A DNA stretch of 64,000 bases from Alteromonas sp. BMJM2 (GTDB lineage Bacteria; Pseudomonadota; Gammaproteobacteria; Enterobacterales; Alteromonadaceae): the NCBI RefSeq assembly GCF_027257845.1, contig NZ_JAPVOT010000006.1:62001-126000 (forward strand). The letters are read 5' to 3'. The position numbers and the translations under genes are program-made. Shown here piece after piece: positions 38,011-47,170 of this stretch; the first letter of the stretch is position 1, and each line of letters starts with the position of its first letter. The notes beneath the pieces were generated by a model. That model had not been told where the DNA came from. It did no database searches and saw only the letters and a program-made list of their open reading frames with translations.

Positions 38011-40659
38011 TTAAAAGTCGTATTTAAATGACAACCTAATTCCTGTACCGCGTGTCTCTGACCTAAGCAATGCATCGTTAAACTCTATTTCACGATCCTC
38101 ACCTAAGATATTCTGAACTCGCAATGTGACAGTGCTATTAAAATCTGGATAGTACTTGTACACCATATCTAGCGAGTGAAACGGCTGCTCGTAGTTGTCG
38201 TCGAAGCCATCGATACCCGCTATAAGAATACGCTCACCAAATACGTTGTATACCAGTGACGCAGTGTGCTCACCGTTGTCTGAGTCGTAACCTAACTGCA
38301 TGTTCAACACATACTGAGAGTGACCCGTCATACGTCGTACCACATTCGTAATTGCTGCAGATACGCCGGTTTGATCCACAATACTTTGGCGATCTAATAC
38401 AATTTCAGAGTCGCTCACAGTAATGTTACCGGTAGTAAATAGATTGTCCCATATACCGTCGCCAATGAAGGCCAAGTCTTGTAGGAACTCAAATTCAACC
38501 CCGTAAACCTCACCAGATTCAGCATTTGCAATACGAATAAGCGGTGGACCGTCCTGAGCCGGCGACTGAACTGACTCGATTGGCGCTTCCATATCTTTAT
38601 AGAAAAGGCCTACCGATAAGTTGTTGCCTGCTTCGCGATACCATTCCCAACGTAAATCGTAGTTAATAATATCCGTAGTGCTAACACCTGGCGTTCCCGC
38701 AATTGGGAAGTTCGTTAACGGGTCTAAGTAAGTGGCCGATGACACTTCACGAAGATCTGGGCGAACTACCGTTTGACCTATGCTTGCACGTAGCTGCATA
38801 TCGTCTTCAAGGAAGTAGGTTACAGCAAGCGCTGGATAAAACCCGTCTTCTTGGAACGCTAATTGTGCACGATCGGCTTCGTCACTTAAGTCAAACTGAT
38901 TAGTACGCGGGTCCAATGGCGCTACGACCTGACGGAAATCTTCATAACGTGCACCACCGGTGAAACGCCATTTGTTGTCGTAGAAGAAATCGGCTTCAAA
39001 ATAGTAAGCATCAACTTTTTGACCTGCTACGTAATCATCGCCCGCGATTGTAGTATCACGAATAATTGGTCGACTCGATAACTCTAGAGAATCGAGAACG
39101 CTATCGCTGAAAATCTCGCCAAAGTCGTTTCCGTCTAAAATAGAACGGTTTTCAACACCTAGCGTGTTTATGTCAAAGCGACGGTTTTCAGCAGAACGTG
39201 TTTTAGTGACAAAACTCGCTCCAACCTTTAACTCAGTTTCCCAATCACCAAAGGACATCGGGTAAGTCACGTTATAACCAAAGTTCTCTAAACGGTCGTG
39301 AAGGTCTTGGAACGTGTAACGGGCCGCTGTTTGCGCATCTGACAAGAAAATTTCATTTTCTTCGTCAAAAATACCGTCTTGATTCACGTCTTCCATAACG
39401 AAACGCGCGTTAAAGTTACCTGGAGCATGACGTACAGAACGACCCAACGAGTATGTCCAGTCAACGCCCATAAAATTTAATTCAGGGAATGTATGCTGAC
39501 CTTTTACTTGGTTGGTATAAAGTGAACGCTCTTCATACTGTATGTCGATATCGCGAATACGCAGGCCTTCTGCCTGGTTTAAGTTTTCAGTGTTACCAAA
39601 CATTTCACGAATTTCATCGCGGGTATCGTTCAACACGATGAGGCTGTAATCGATGCGATGCTTTCTATCGTAGTCTACGCCTAGAGTTAAAAGCGAAGAC
39701 CAGGTTACCGTTTGCTCTGTACCTTGAATATCATCAAAGAAGCGTACATTGATGATTTCATCGCCGACCAAGTCTGGGTCTTGCAGTTCATATTCTTCTG
39801 ATGATCGGGTCTGCGTAGAATAACGTGACGTGGCTAAGAAACCAAAACGCCAATCATCATCGTAATCGTAGCTATCACCATAAGTGACGTTGAAGCGCAT
39901 GTCAGGATCCGCTGACGTCGTTTCAAGACCGTATGCTCGGTTTGTTCCCTTAAATAGCTCTAACGCTTCTTCAGGCTCTAAATCATCTAAGAAGTTCTTT
40001 GAATCCCAACGCTCTTGAATAGCCGCTGAAGCTGCGCGTGTACCATCATCTTCACCTGTCCAATCACGACCGCCACCGGCGTAATCTAGAACATCGCCAG
40101 AGTTTTCTGTGTCGATACCAAAAGCGGCAGATACATTGAATACTCGCTGTGTAGGAATAGACTTCAAGCGGATATTAACGTTACCACCACCAAATGCCGC
40201 TGGCATTGAGGGAGAATACGATTTTTGAACCGCTAGACTCTCGATTATGCTCGATGGGAACAGATCCAGAGGTATTACGTTACGCGTCGGATCTGGACTT
40301 GGAACGATGGCACCGTTTAGCTGTGTTGATGAGTAACGCTCACCAAGACCACGCACATAGATAAATCGTCCATCTACCAATGTTAAGCCAGTTACACGAC
40401 GAAGGGCTCCCGCTGCATCACTATCACCAGTACGAGCTATTTGCTCAGCACCCATGATGTCAGCTACGAAAGCTTGATTTTTACGTTCTTCCATTACTGC
40501 CGTTGCGGTGCCCTTTAGGCGCGTTCCGGTAGCCACTACTTCTTCAATCACTTCATCTTCATCTGATTGAGCGTAGGCCATAGTCGTTGGAAACAAGATA
40601 CTTGCTGCAACAGCTAAGCTGATGGGTTTTAGAAGAAACCTGTTAGCAGGTCTGTTCAT
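38011..40659 (-). CDS. TonB-dependent outer-membrane receptor
   Basis: An 882-residue receptor with signal peptide (to TTMAYAQ), a TonB-box-like EEVVATG just after it, a plug domain (about 60-165, GADSDAAGALRRVTGL-type segment and RGLGERYSSTQLNGAIVPSP), a 22-strand barrel and a terminal Phe (SFKYDF). The plug sequence with GLGERYSSTQLNG is typical of the carbohydrate/unknown-ligand TBDT class rather than of siderophore receptors. It is flanked by the tandem beta-helix lipoprotein gene and by its own TonB complex. The substrate is unknown; Pho boxes in the locus hint at a phosphorus compound. Confidence 0.9.
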   Translation of the reverse strand: MNRPANRFLLKPISLAVAASILFPTTMAYAQSDEDEVIEEVVATGTRLKGTATAVMEERKNQAFVADIMGAEQIARTGDSDAAGALRRVTGLTLVDGRFIYVRGLGERYSSTQLNGAIVPSPDPTRNVIPLDLFPSSIIESLAVQKSYSPSMPAAFGGGNVNIRLKSIPTQRVFNVSAAFGIDTENSGDVLDYAGGGRDWTGEDDGTRAASAAIQERWDSKNFLDDLEPEEALELFKGTNRAYGLETTSADPDMRFNVTYGDSYDYDDDWRFGFLATSRYSTQTRSSEEYELQDPDLVGDEIINVRFFDDIQGTEQTVTWSSLLTLGVDYDRKHRIDYSLIVLNDTRDEIREMFGNTENLNQAEGLRIRDIDIQYEERSLYTNQVKGQHTFPELNFMGVDWTYSLGRSVRHAPGNFNARFVMEDVNQDGIFDEENEIFLSDAQTAARYTFQDLHDRLENFGYNVTYPMSFGDWETELKVGASFVTKTRSAENRRFDINTLGVENRSILDGNDFGEIFSDSVLDSLELSSRPIIRDTTIAGDDYVAGQKVDAYYFEADFFYDNKWRFTGGARYEDFRQVVAPLDPRTNQFDLSDEADRAQLAFQEDGFYPALAVTYFLEDDMQLRASIGQTVVRPDLREVSSATYLDPLTNFPIAGTPGVSTTDIINYDLRWEWYREAGNNLSVGLFYKDMEAPIESVQSPAQDGPPLIRIANAESGEVYGVEFEFLQDLAFIGDGIWDNLFTTGNITVSDSEIVLDRQSIVDQTGVSAAITNVVRRMTGHSQYVLNMQLGYDSDNGEHTASLVYNVFGERILIAGIDGFDDNYEQPFHSLDMVYKYYPDFNSTVTLRVQNILGEDREIEFNDALLRSETRGTGIRLSFKYDF

Positions 40660-40720
40660 GATGAACCTCTTTAAAAAGGAATACTTTTACGAATAAAAAA
40701 TTCGTATCTTACAAACTTAA

Positions 40721-40762
40721 AAGCAAGTGCGTCACTTTTGCAACGCACTTGCTTGTTTTTAG
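40721..40762 (-). terminator. Hairpin between lipoprotein and receptor genes
   Basis: AAGCAAGTGCGT (40721-40732) pairs perfectly with ACGCACTTGCTT (40743-40754). On the minus strand it is followed by TTTTAAG, a modest tail; the plus-strand tail GTTTTTAG is better. It could end or attenuate the lipoprotein transcript so that less receptor than lipoprotein is made. Confidence 0.6.
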
Positions 40763-40777
40763 CTAGTGAACTAGGTC

Positions 40778-43573
40778 TTATTCAAGACCTACAGTCCAAC
40801 CTGCAGTCCAATCGTTGTCAGCGTCTTTAACTGCACCGATAAAGTCCACAGAAGAGAAGAAGCTATCTAGTGTTGAAACGTCTGTCGCCGCTGTCGCATC
40901 TACTGTGTAGATTCCGTCAAGTACAGTTGCAGTTTCGTCTAGTAAGCTGTTACCAGTTTGAGCCGTGAACCACGCAGTTTGGTCGAAGTCACCCGAGTCA
41001 CGAACGTTTTCCGCACATGCTAGTACTGATGTCTCAAAAGTTAGTTGAGGATCGTTAGTCCCATCCATGTTAGCTAGTAGCGTAGTGTCGCCATCGCTTA
41101 GGTCAGCTTCGAAACACTCACCCATGCCTGCTGGACCTGTTACAACAAAGTTGTAAAGTTGCGCGTTGGTTTGGTCTCGAAGTAAAACACCTTCTGAGTC
41201 AGCATTAGCCGTATCGAACTCGTTACCGATAATTGTCATATTAGCAACCATTGGGTTAGAGAACGCTAGGCCGTCACCGCCATCGCCGTCACCTTCAATG
41301 GCACGATTAGCGTCAGAGTTATCGTCTGCATGCTTAACAAGTACAAACTGTAGCTTACCTTCGTAACCGTTGTCCCAATCTACAGAGTCATCTTGAATGC
41401 CTGTAAGAGTAAGGTACTTAACGTTTACTGCACCACCGAAGAACTCAACACCGTCATCAGCGTTTTTGTGTACTTGTACATACTCAACAGTAGTACCAGA
41501 ACCAACGCCGCCGAAAGTGATACCGTTTAATTCGTTATCTGGAGCTATTTCGAAACCACCGTGCATTACGCGAACATAGCGAAGTGTACCAGAGCTGTCT
41601 TCGTTGTCTGTTCCACCGAATACCGCACCTTCTTGCGCACCTTCAACTTGAAGTGCACACTCAGTACCGTCTTGAGGACACTTAGTCGATTCGCCGTTAC
41701 CTAGCACGATCATACCGCCCCATTGACCTGCTTCACCCGCTTCAAGGCCACCAACAACGTGGTCACGTGAAGTAAAAGTAATTGGACTTTCAGCAGTACC
41801 GTTTGCATCAATTTCTGAATCACGGCTAATTACTAGGTAATCGTTACCAGATGCACCGTAAACTGTTACACCAGGCTCAACAGTAAGTGTTGCGCTGTTT
41901 TCTTTGTCGCCACCGATGAACACTGCACCAGAAAGCGCATATAAATTGCCCTCTGTAAGTGTTAGGTCTGACGTTACCGTACCTGAGATTTCACACGTCG
42001 TCGTTTCGCCGTCTACTGGCGTAATAGTGGTTGTACCTGAAGGGCAACCAGACGCTGATTGAACGAGGTCGATGGTACCGCCACCGAATCCAAATGCCCA
42101 ACCTTGACGCCAGTCAGTTTCACCAACGGCACCAACGAACGTATTTGCTTCAAAGAACGTATCTAAAAGAACAGATGCGTCGCCGCCAGCTGTAAGAAGT
42201 GCGCTTTCTGAAGTTAGTGTGCCATCTGGGTTAAGACCAAGATTTGCACGGTCTTCAAACGCGATTAGCTGGTTACCTTCTTGTCCAGTAAACCAAGTTT
42301 CTAGGTCAACTGCACCTTCAGGTGAATTAAACGGCTCAGAACATGCTATTGCAGAGTGAGTCATTGTAAGGTCACCGTCAGAAAGGTTGGCTTGAACCGT
42401 TTCATCAGTGTCCATTTCTAAACACTCGCCCATCGCTTGGGGACCAGTGATAAGGAAGTTCATTAAGTTCGCGCCAGTTTGGTCGCGAAGTAAAAGACCT
42501 TCTGAATCAGCATCAGCTGTATCGAACGTGTTACCAATAACTGTCATGTTAGCAACCATTGGCTTAGAGAAATCCAAGCCGTCACCACCATCACCGTCAC
42601 CTTCAATGGCACGGTTAGCATCAGAATTGTCAGCCGCATGCTGAACGTAAACGTACTGAATTTTACCTTTGTAGCCGTTATCCCAATCTACTGAGTCATC
42701 TTGATTACCAGTAAGCACTAAATGCTTAGCATTTACCGCACCACCGAAGAACTCTACACCGTCGTCGGCATTGCTGTGTACCTGCACATAATCAACCTCT
42801 GTACCAGAACCAACACCACCGAACGTAATACCGTTAAGCTCATTGTCAGGTGCAATTTCGAAACCCGCATATTTAACAACAACGTATTTAAGAATACCTG
42901 AGCTGTCGGTGTCATCATTACCACCGAATACTGCACCTTCTTCTGCACCTTCTACTTGAAGCGCACAGTCAGAGCCGTCTTGAGGACACTTGGTAGAGTT
43001 ACCGTTGCCTAGGATAACCACACCACCCCATTGGCCTGCGCCAACTTCGTCACCAACCACGTCGTTGAACGATGTCATGATGACTGGAGCAGATGCAGTA
43101 CCTTCTGCTTCGATTTTTGAATCACGACTTATTACTAGATAGTCCGCACCAGTGCGACCGAAGATAACGGTACCTTCTTCAACAGCAAGCGTTACGCTGT
43201 CTGCTTTGTCGTTACCTACAAATACAGGCCCTTCAAGTGCCCATACAGTGTCGTTTGTTAGAGTAATAACACCTTGGTCGTCTGCATCATCAGCGGTTAA
43301 ACGACCAGAAAGAACGCGAACTTCAACTGTTTGACCAAATGCGTCAGAAACTTCGCCGCTAAGGAAAGAACTTGCTTCGCCAGGCGCGTTGCTTACTGGG
43401 TCGGTTGTACCGCCGTCGCTGCCGCTATCATCACCAGCGCCGTTATTGTTATTTGTTGTAGTTGTAACGCTGTTGTCAATATCGCCTTCGCTGATATTGA
43501 TATCGCCACCACAGCCTGCTAGCACTAATGCTGTAGCAATTGCTGAAGCTTTAAAAAGTTGCTTAAGTTCCAT
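40778..43573 (-). CDS. Surface lipoprotein with duplicated beta-helix domain
   Basis: A 931-residue lipoprotein: signal ending ALVLAGC, a low-complexity linker (TTTTNNNNGAGDDSGSDGG), then two tandem copies of a domain of about 400 residues. Both copies hold QWGG, LGNG-STKCPQDG, CALQVEGA-EGAVFGG, FEIAPDNELNGITFGGVGSG, NADDGVEFFGGAVN, QDDSVDWDNGY, DANRAIEGDGDGGDGL and LLRDQT. The pattern looks like a right-handed beta-helix with many acidic, possibly calcium-binding turns. The ATG at 43573 has GGAG upstream and gives a clean lipoprotein signal; a longer frame to 43642 is rejected. It precedes the TonB receptor and has a Pho-box-like site upstream. Likely a ligand-capturing partner of the receptor (inference). 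Confidence 0.85.
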   Translation of the reverse strand: MELKQLFKASAIATALVLAGCGGDINISEGDIDNSVTTTTNNNNGAGDDSGSDGGTTDPVSNAPGEASSFLSGEVSDAFGQTVEVRVLSGRLTADDADDQGVITLTNDTVWALEGPVFVGNDKADSVTLAVEEGTVIFGRTGADYLVISRDSKIEAEGTASAPVIMTSFNDVVGDEVGAGQWGGVVILGNGNSTKCPQDGSDCALQVEGAEEGAVFGGNDDTDSSGILKYVVVKYAGFEIAPDNELNGITFGGVGSGTEVDYVQVHSNADDGVEFFGGAVNAKHLVLTGNQDDSVDWDNGYKGKIQYVYVQHAADNSDANRAIEGDGDGGDGLDFSKPMVANMTVIGNTFDTADADSEGLLLRDQTGANLMNFLITGPQAMGECLEMDTDETVQANLSDGDLTMTHSAIACSEPFNSPEGAVDLETWFTGQEGNQLIAFEDRANLGLNPDGTLTSESALLTAGGDASVLLDTFFEANTFVGAVGETDWRQGWAFGFGGGTIDLVQSASGCPSGTTTITPVDGETTTCEISGTVTSDLTLTEGNLYALSGAVFIGGDKENSATLTVEPGVTVYGASGNDYLVISRDSEIDANGTAESPITFTSRDHVVGGLEAGEAGQWGGMIVLGNGESTKCPQDGTECALQVEGAQEGAVFGGTDNEDSSGTLRYVRVMHGGFEIAPDNELNGITFGGVGSGTTVEYVQVHKNADDGVEFFGGAVNVKYLTLTGIQDDSVDWDNGYEGKLQFVLVKHADDNSDANRAIEGDGDGGDGLAFSNPMVANMTIIGNEFDTANADSEGVLLRDQTNAQLYNFVVTGPAGMGECFEADLSDGDTTLLANMDGTNDPQLTFETSVLACAENVRDSGDFDQTAWFTAQTGNSLLDETATVLDGIYTVDATAATDVSTLDSFFSSVDFIGAVKDADNDWTAGWTVGLE
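40781..41986 (-). repeat. Second copy of internal duplication in lipoprotein gene
   Basis: Encodes the C-terminal beta-helix half (starting SGTVTSDLTLTEGNLYALSG). It is strongly similar at both DNA and protein level to 42086-43276, for example in the stretches coding NRAIEGDGDGGDGL and NELNGITFGGVGSG. Confidence 0.85.
42086..43276 (-). repeat. First copy of internal duplication in lipoprotein gene
   Basis: Encodes the N-terminal beta-helix half (starting DQGVITLTNDTVWALEG, ending WAFGFG). Paired with the copy at 40781-41986. The two are separated by a linker of about 33 codons with a possible disulfide pair (SGCPSG and TTTCEI). Confidence 0.85.
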
Positions 43574-43889
43574 CTGTTTCTCCAAGTGCGGTATTTTTAT
43601 GGATTTTGAAAACGACGAAACTGTACCTAAGCTAAATGACACATTTGTTACATAAAAAAACTGTCATAAAAGTTTCACATAAAAAGCCTGAACTTTAGAC
43701 TAATAGCTAAAAAAAGAAGAAAATCAGAAATAATAAAGACTTAGGGGCTTTCAGCGCTGATTTTCGTGCCTCTTGAGGAACAAGCAACAACGGCTATAGA
43801 TACAAAATAAGGAGAAATATTACAGCCTCACAATGATCGAACCACGCTGCATGACACTTTAGTTACAGTCTTCATGTCAAAAATTACGC
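43574..43889. other. Lipoprotein gene upstream region
   Basis: A 316-bp AT-rich spacer between the PstS-like gene's 3' end and the lipoprotein start. It contains the Pho-box-like site at 43661-43679 and, further up, a weaker half-site around 43850. No terminator for the PstS-like gene was recognised. Confidence 0.6.
43661..43679 (+). promoter_or_regulatory. Pho-box-like site upstream of lipoprotein gene
   Basis: CTGTCATAAAAGTTTCACA matches the PhoB consensus CTGTCATAWAWCTGTCACA at 16 of 19 positions, with all 11 of the left half. It is on the plus strand, opposite to the gene, and 88-106 bases before its ATG. The reverse orientation lowers confidence. Confidence 0.58.
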
Positions 43890-44966
43890 TTAATTACCCA
43901 ACAGACGGCGCTGTCGCAATAACACATCTTCGCGAATGGGAAAGTATCCATCTCGGATAACTTGGTTTTGTCCCTGCTGCGATAAAATATAGCGAATAAA
44001 CTCTCTTTCAAGAGTAGGCAATGGCTCACCGGGTTTTTTATTAATTACCAAATAAAGAAAACGTGCAAAGGGGTAAGTCTCATCTCGCACGGTATCGATA
44101 GACAGAGGAATCAAGCTATCCAAGGTTTCACCTAACGCAAGTGCCCTTACTCCCGCGGTCTTATATCCATAGGCTGCATAGCCAATAGCGCCAGTTCCAC
44201 TTGCAACCGACAGTACTACCGATGCCGAACCCGGCTGTTCATTCACCGTATTTTTAAAATCGCCATCGCATAACGCCGTTACTTTAAACAGCCCATACGT
44301 ACCCGATACCGAGTTACGCCCATAAAGTCGAATTGGTGAGCGATACCCACTTTCATCAACGCCTAATTGCGACCAGCGGCTAATTTGCTTTTCTGCACCA
44401 CAATATAAGGTTTGAGAAAAAATGGCGTCAACGTTTTCTAACGTCATGCCTTGAAGCGGGTTTCGTCTATCCACGAAAATAGCAATAGCATCCATGGCTA
44501 CTTTTAATACCGTGGGTGGATAACCATGTACATTAATAAAGTCTCGAATTTCACTGGGCTTTAGCGCCCTACTCATTGGCCCGATTGTCGCTGTGCCTTC
44601 AATAAGCGCGGGCGGTGCGGTTGATGAGCCCGAAGCTTGAATTTGAAACCCTACCTGTGGATATAATGCCTTGAATTCTTGTGACCAAAACGTCATTAGG
44701 TTGGCAAGCGTATCTGACCCTACTGACGAGAGTTTACCGGCAACGCCGGGTACTCTTTTGTAGTCGGGTATCGTCGGCTTAGTCGAAACAGCTGGCGTAT
44801 TAATTCCGTTGCTTACTGCGTTGGTCAATGACTTTTGAACACTACTGGTTTGAGTACTGCTGGCTTGAATACTGCTGGCCTGCACGGAGCCCGCAACAAT
44901 TAACGCAGCTAATACGATTACCATATGTAATGCAGAAACCCTGTTGACCAAACTCACTCTTTTCAT
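43890..44966 (-). CDS. PstS-like phosphate-binding protein
   Basis: A 358-residue exported solute-binding protein of the PstS/SphX type. After a signal peptide (IVAGSVQA) and a repetitive Ser/Gln linker come the phosphate-binding-type motifs VGSDTLANLMTFW, QASGSSTAPPALIEGTATIGPMSR, RNSVSGTYGLF and SGTGAIGYAAYGY. Known PstS proteins deliver phosphate to PstCAB, but no permease genes lie beside it. It follows phoB-phoR by 96 bases, so it may feed a Pst transporter elsewhere or serve sensing. Three 15-base repeats at 44837-44881 encode the linker. Confidence 0.88.
   Translation of the reverse strand: MKRVSLVNRVSALHMVIVLAALIVAGSVQASSIQASSTQTSSVQKSLTNAVSNGINTPAVSTKPTIPDYKRVPGVAGKLSSVGSDTLANLMTFWSQEFKALYPQVGFQIQASGSSTAPPALIEGTATIGPMSRALKPSEIRDFINVHGYPPTVLKVAMDAIAIFVDRRNPLQGMTLENVDAIFSQTLYCGAEKQISRWSQLGVDESGYRSPIRLYGRNSVSGTYGLFKVTALCDGDFKNTVNEQPGSASVVLSVASGTGAIGYAAYGYKTAGVRALALGETLDSLIPLSIDTVRDETYPFARFLYLVINKKPGEPLPTLEREFIRYILSQQGQNQVIRDGYFPIREDVLLRQRRLLGN
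44837..44881. repeat. Three 15-bp in-frame tandem units in PstS-like gene
   Basis: GAACACTACTGGTTT, GAGTACTGCTGGCTT and GAATACTGCTGGCCT (plus-strand reading) encode the SSIQA-SSTQT-SSVQK linker right after the signal peptide. Being in frame, copy number changes would only alter linker length. Confidence 0.65.
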
Positions 44967-44996
44967 TCAAACGCCTTCATTCACCCACCTGCATTC

Positions 44997-45034
44997 ACAC
45001 GCTTTTTTCTACACGCTTTTTTCTACACGCTCTT
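44997..45034. repeat. 14-bp tandem repeat in phoR-PstS spacer
   Basis: Two identical units ACACGCTTTTTTCT (44997-45010, 45011-45024) and a partial third (ACACGCTCTT). In the 96-base spacer between phoR and the PstS-like gene. Confidence 0.6.
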
Positions 45035-45062
45035 AGTAAAAACCCGTTTTCATTACCTGTGA

Positions 45063-46364
45063 TCACGATTGATCCGCAATAAGCTCATTGTCTAACACAA
45101 ATGAAAAATGACTGCCTCGACCAATCTCACTACTTATATCGAGAGACGAATTATGATGGCTAAGCACGTGTTTCACAATAGATAGCCCTAATCCCGAACC
45201 ACCGGTTTTTCTAGAGCGTGCTTTATCAACTCGATAAAAACGCTCGGTAAGTCGATTTAAGTGCGTTGGCTCAATACCGTCGCCATTATCAATAACAGAA
45301 AATTGAGCACCGGCAGATTGGCGGCTCCAATAAACATTAATTTCACCACCTGGAGGCGTGTAATGCACGGCATTAAATACTAAATTAGAGCAAGCGCTGC
45401 GTAATTCAGTTTCCACACCATATACAAACAAGTCATCTTCGATATGAAAGGTAATGGTATGCTGCTTTTCTTTATTTAACGCTTGGGCTTCCCGCTCTAT
45501 TAACGCAAGCATAGAGCTAAAATTAACCACGTTTTCATATACTCTTTCTGAGCTTGCCTCTATTCGCGAAAGTACCAAGAGGTCTTCTATCAAATTTTGC
45601 ATGCGATGGGTTTGTGTTTCCATTTCACGCATTGCTTTTTTCATGAAGGGATTAGCATCGTCACTTTCAGGCATTATCTCTAAGTAGCCGTTGATCACCG
45701 TTAACGGCGTTCGAAGTTCGTGAGATACGTTGGCAACAAAGTCCTTACGCATAGCCTCTAATTGGGATACTCGGGTAATATCCCTGGCAATGAGCAGCAA
45801 ATGCTCTTCACCATAAGGCATTATTCGATATTCAAAGGTTTTGTTTGCATTGGTAGGCGACGGTACTTCTATGGGGTATTTATAATTCCCTGCATGAAAA
45901 TACTGGATAAACTCTGGGTGTCTAATTAAATTGTCTAGCCGACGCCCTGCGTCTTTTGGCCACTTTAATCCAAGTTCCAGTCTAGCCAAACGGTTACACC
46001 ATAAAATACAGGCTTTCGAGTCAACCACCACGGCAGCATCGGGTAGTGCCTCCGACCCTTCGCGAAAGCGCTTAACCAGCTCTCCTAGCTCTTTTCGCTT
46101 GTTGCGATTTCTGCGCTGTAAATAGTAAATCCCTTCGTAAATATGCTCCCATACACCGCGAACGGTAGGAGGTGACATTTTTCGGCTATGCCACAACCAG
46201 CGGTTTAATTTGTACAAATGCCAGTAATTAAATAGCAGTAAAATGACAGCGCCAAAGGCCACAGCAAATACCATATCGTTAATTAACCATCCTCCAATGG
46301 CAAACGCCACTAAGAATAATAATAAACGTACGGTACTCCTGAACCATGAGAAGGGGTAATACAT
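45063..46364 (-). CDS. phoR: Phosphate regulon sensor histidine kinase PhoR
   Basis: Membrane sensor kinase that phosphorylates PhoB at low phosphate and, in E. coli, is controlled through PhoU and PstSCAB. Order: two close N-terminal transmembrane helices (about 8-50), charged linker, PAS domain (about 95-195, DAAVVVDSKACILWCNRLA), HisKA (FVANVSHELRTPLTVINGYLE) and HATPase_c (VFNAVHYTP, DNGDGI, GGSGLGLSIV). The length of 433 suits PhoR. The ATG at 46364 is preferred over an upstream GTG at 46397. It lies 68 bases after phoB on the same strand. Confidence 0.95.
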   Translation of the reverse strand: MYYPFSWFRSTVRLLLFLVAFAIGGWLINDMVFAVAFGAVILLLFNYWHLYKLNRWLWHSRKMSPPTVRGVWEHIYEGIYYLQRRNRNKRKELGELVKRFREGSEALPDAAVVVDSKACILWCNRLARLELGLKWPKDAGRRLDNLIRHPEFIQYFHAGNYKYPIEVPSPTNANKTFEYRIMPYGEEHLLLIARDITRVSQLEAMRKDFVANVSHELRTPLTVINGYLEIMPESDDANPFMKKAMREMETQTHRMQNLIEDLLVLSRIEASSERVYENVVNFSSMLALIEREAQALNKEKQHTITFHIEDDLFVYGVETELRSACSNLVFNAVHYTPPGGEINVYWSRQSAGAQFSVIDNGDGIEPTHLNRLTERFYRVDKARSRKTGGSGLGLSIVKHVLSHHNSSLDISSEIGRGSHFSFVLDNELIADQS

Positions 46365-46432
46365 AGTGGAACTCGTGTTGCAGAAATTTACGGGCACATA
46401 GCTAATAGCCGATGTGCCCCTGTTGTAGCGTG

Positions 46433-47122
46433 CTAGGACTTACCTGAAAAACGGTATCCGGCGCCACGAACGGTTTGAATCATAGCATCGTGACCATGAA
46501 TAGAGATAGCTTTGCGCAATCGTCGAATATGCACATCGACTGTTCTATCTTCAACATACACATTGGTACCCCATACGTTATCGAGCAGTAACTCTCGACT
46601 ATAAACTCGTTCTGGGTGTGTCATGAAGAAATGTAAAAGTTTGAATTCTGTCGGCCCCATATCTAATGGATCGTCGTTTGCCGTAACGCGATGAGAAACA
46701 GGTTCAAGTTTTAATCCATTGAATTCGATAGGCTCTTCATTTGATGTAGGCGTTACGCGGCGCATTACGGCCTTAATGCGTGCAACTAACTCTTTAGGAG
46801 AGAATGGCTTGGTAATATAATCGTCAGCACCTGCATCTAAACCGCGAATTTTATCTTCTTCCTCGCCCCTTGCGGTAAGCATAATCACTGGAATATCCCG
46901 TGTAAACTCATGCTGTTTCAGGCCTTTCGCTAGCTGTACACCACTTCCACCGGGTAACATCCAGTCAAGTAGAATAAGGTCTGGGTATGGCTCGCACACT
47001 TTCTCCTTGGCAATATCATAATCCTCTGCTTCGATTACATTAAAACTAGATTGCTCTAAAACGAATTTAAGCATTTCACGAATGGGGGCTTCGTCCTCAA
47101 CCACCAATATTGTGCGAGACAT
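46433..47122 (-). CDS. phoB: Phosphate regulon response regulator PhoB
   Basis: OmpR-family transcription factor that binds Pho boxes. 229 residues, exactly the E. coli length: receiver with [14 protein letters not shown] and [16 protein letters not shown], then winged-helix DNA-binding domain ([28 protein letters not shown]). The open frame extends to 47218, but the ATG at 47122 ([11 protein letters not shown]) with AGGA upstream is the real start. This leaves a Pho box 49-67 bases upstream, outside the gene. Likely target sites in this window are at 37910, 43661 and 47171. Confidence 0.97.
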   Translation of the reverse strand: MSRTILVVEDEAPIREMLKFVLEQSSFNVIEAEDYDIAKEKVCEPYPDLILLDWMLPGGSGVQLAKGLKQHEFTRDIPVIMLTARGEEEDKIRGLDAGADDYITKPFSPKELVARIKAVMRRVTPTSNEEPIEFNGLKLEPVSHRVTANDDPLDMGPTEFKLLHFFMTHPERVYSRELLLDNVWGTNVYVEDRTVDVHIRRLRKAISIHGHDAMIQTVRGAGYRFSGKS

Positions 47123-47170
47123 ATTTGTTTTCCTAGTCATTTTTAATTTTTCGCTATTATTAATGTGGTC

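Noticed and set aside
43574-43642. N-terminal extension of the lipoprotein
   Set aside because: It would place 23 polar residues before the lipoprotein signal sequence; the ATG at 43573 with GGAG is right.
43840-43880. A further Pho box near 43850
   Set aside because: Only one half-site (CTGTAACT-like) fits, the other half is unrecognisable, and it overlaps the 3' vicinity of the PstS-like gene.
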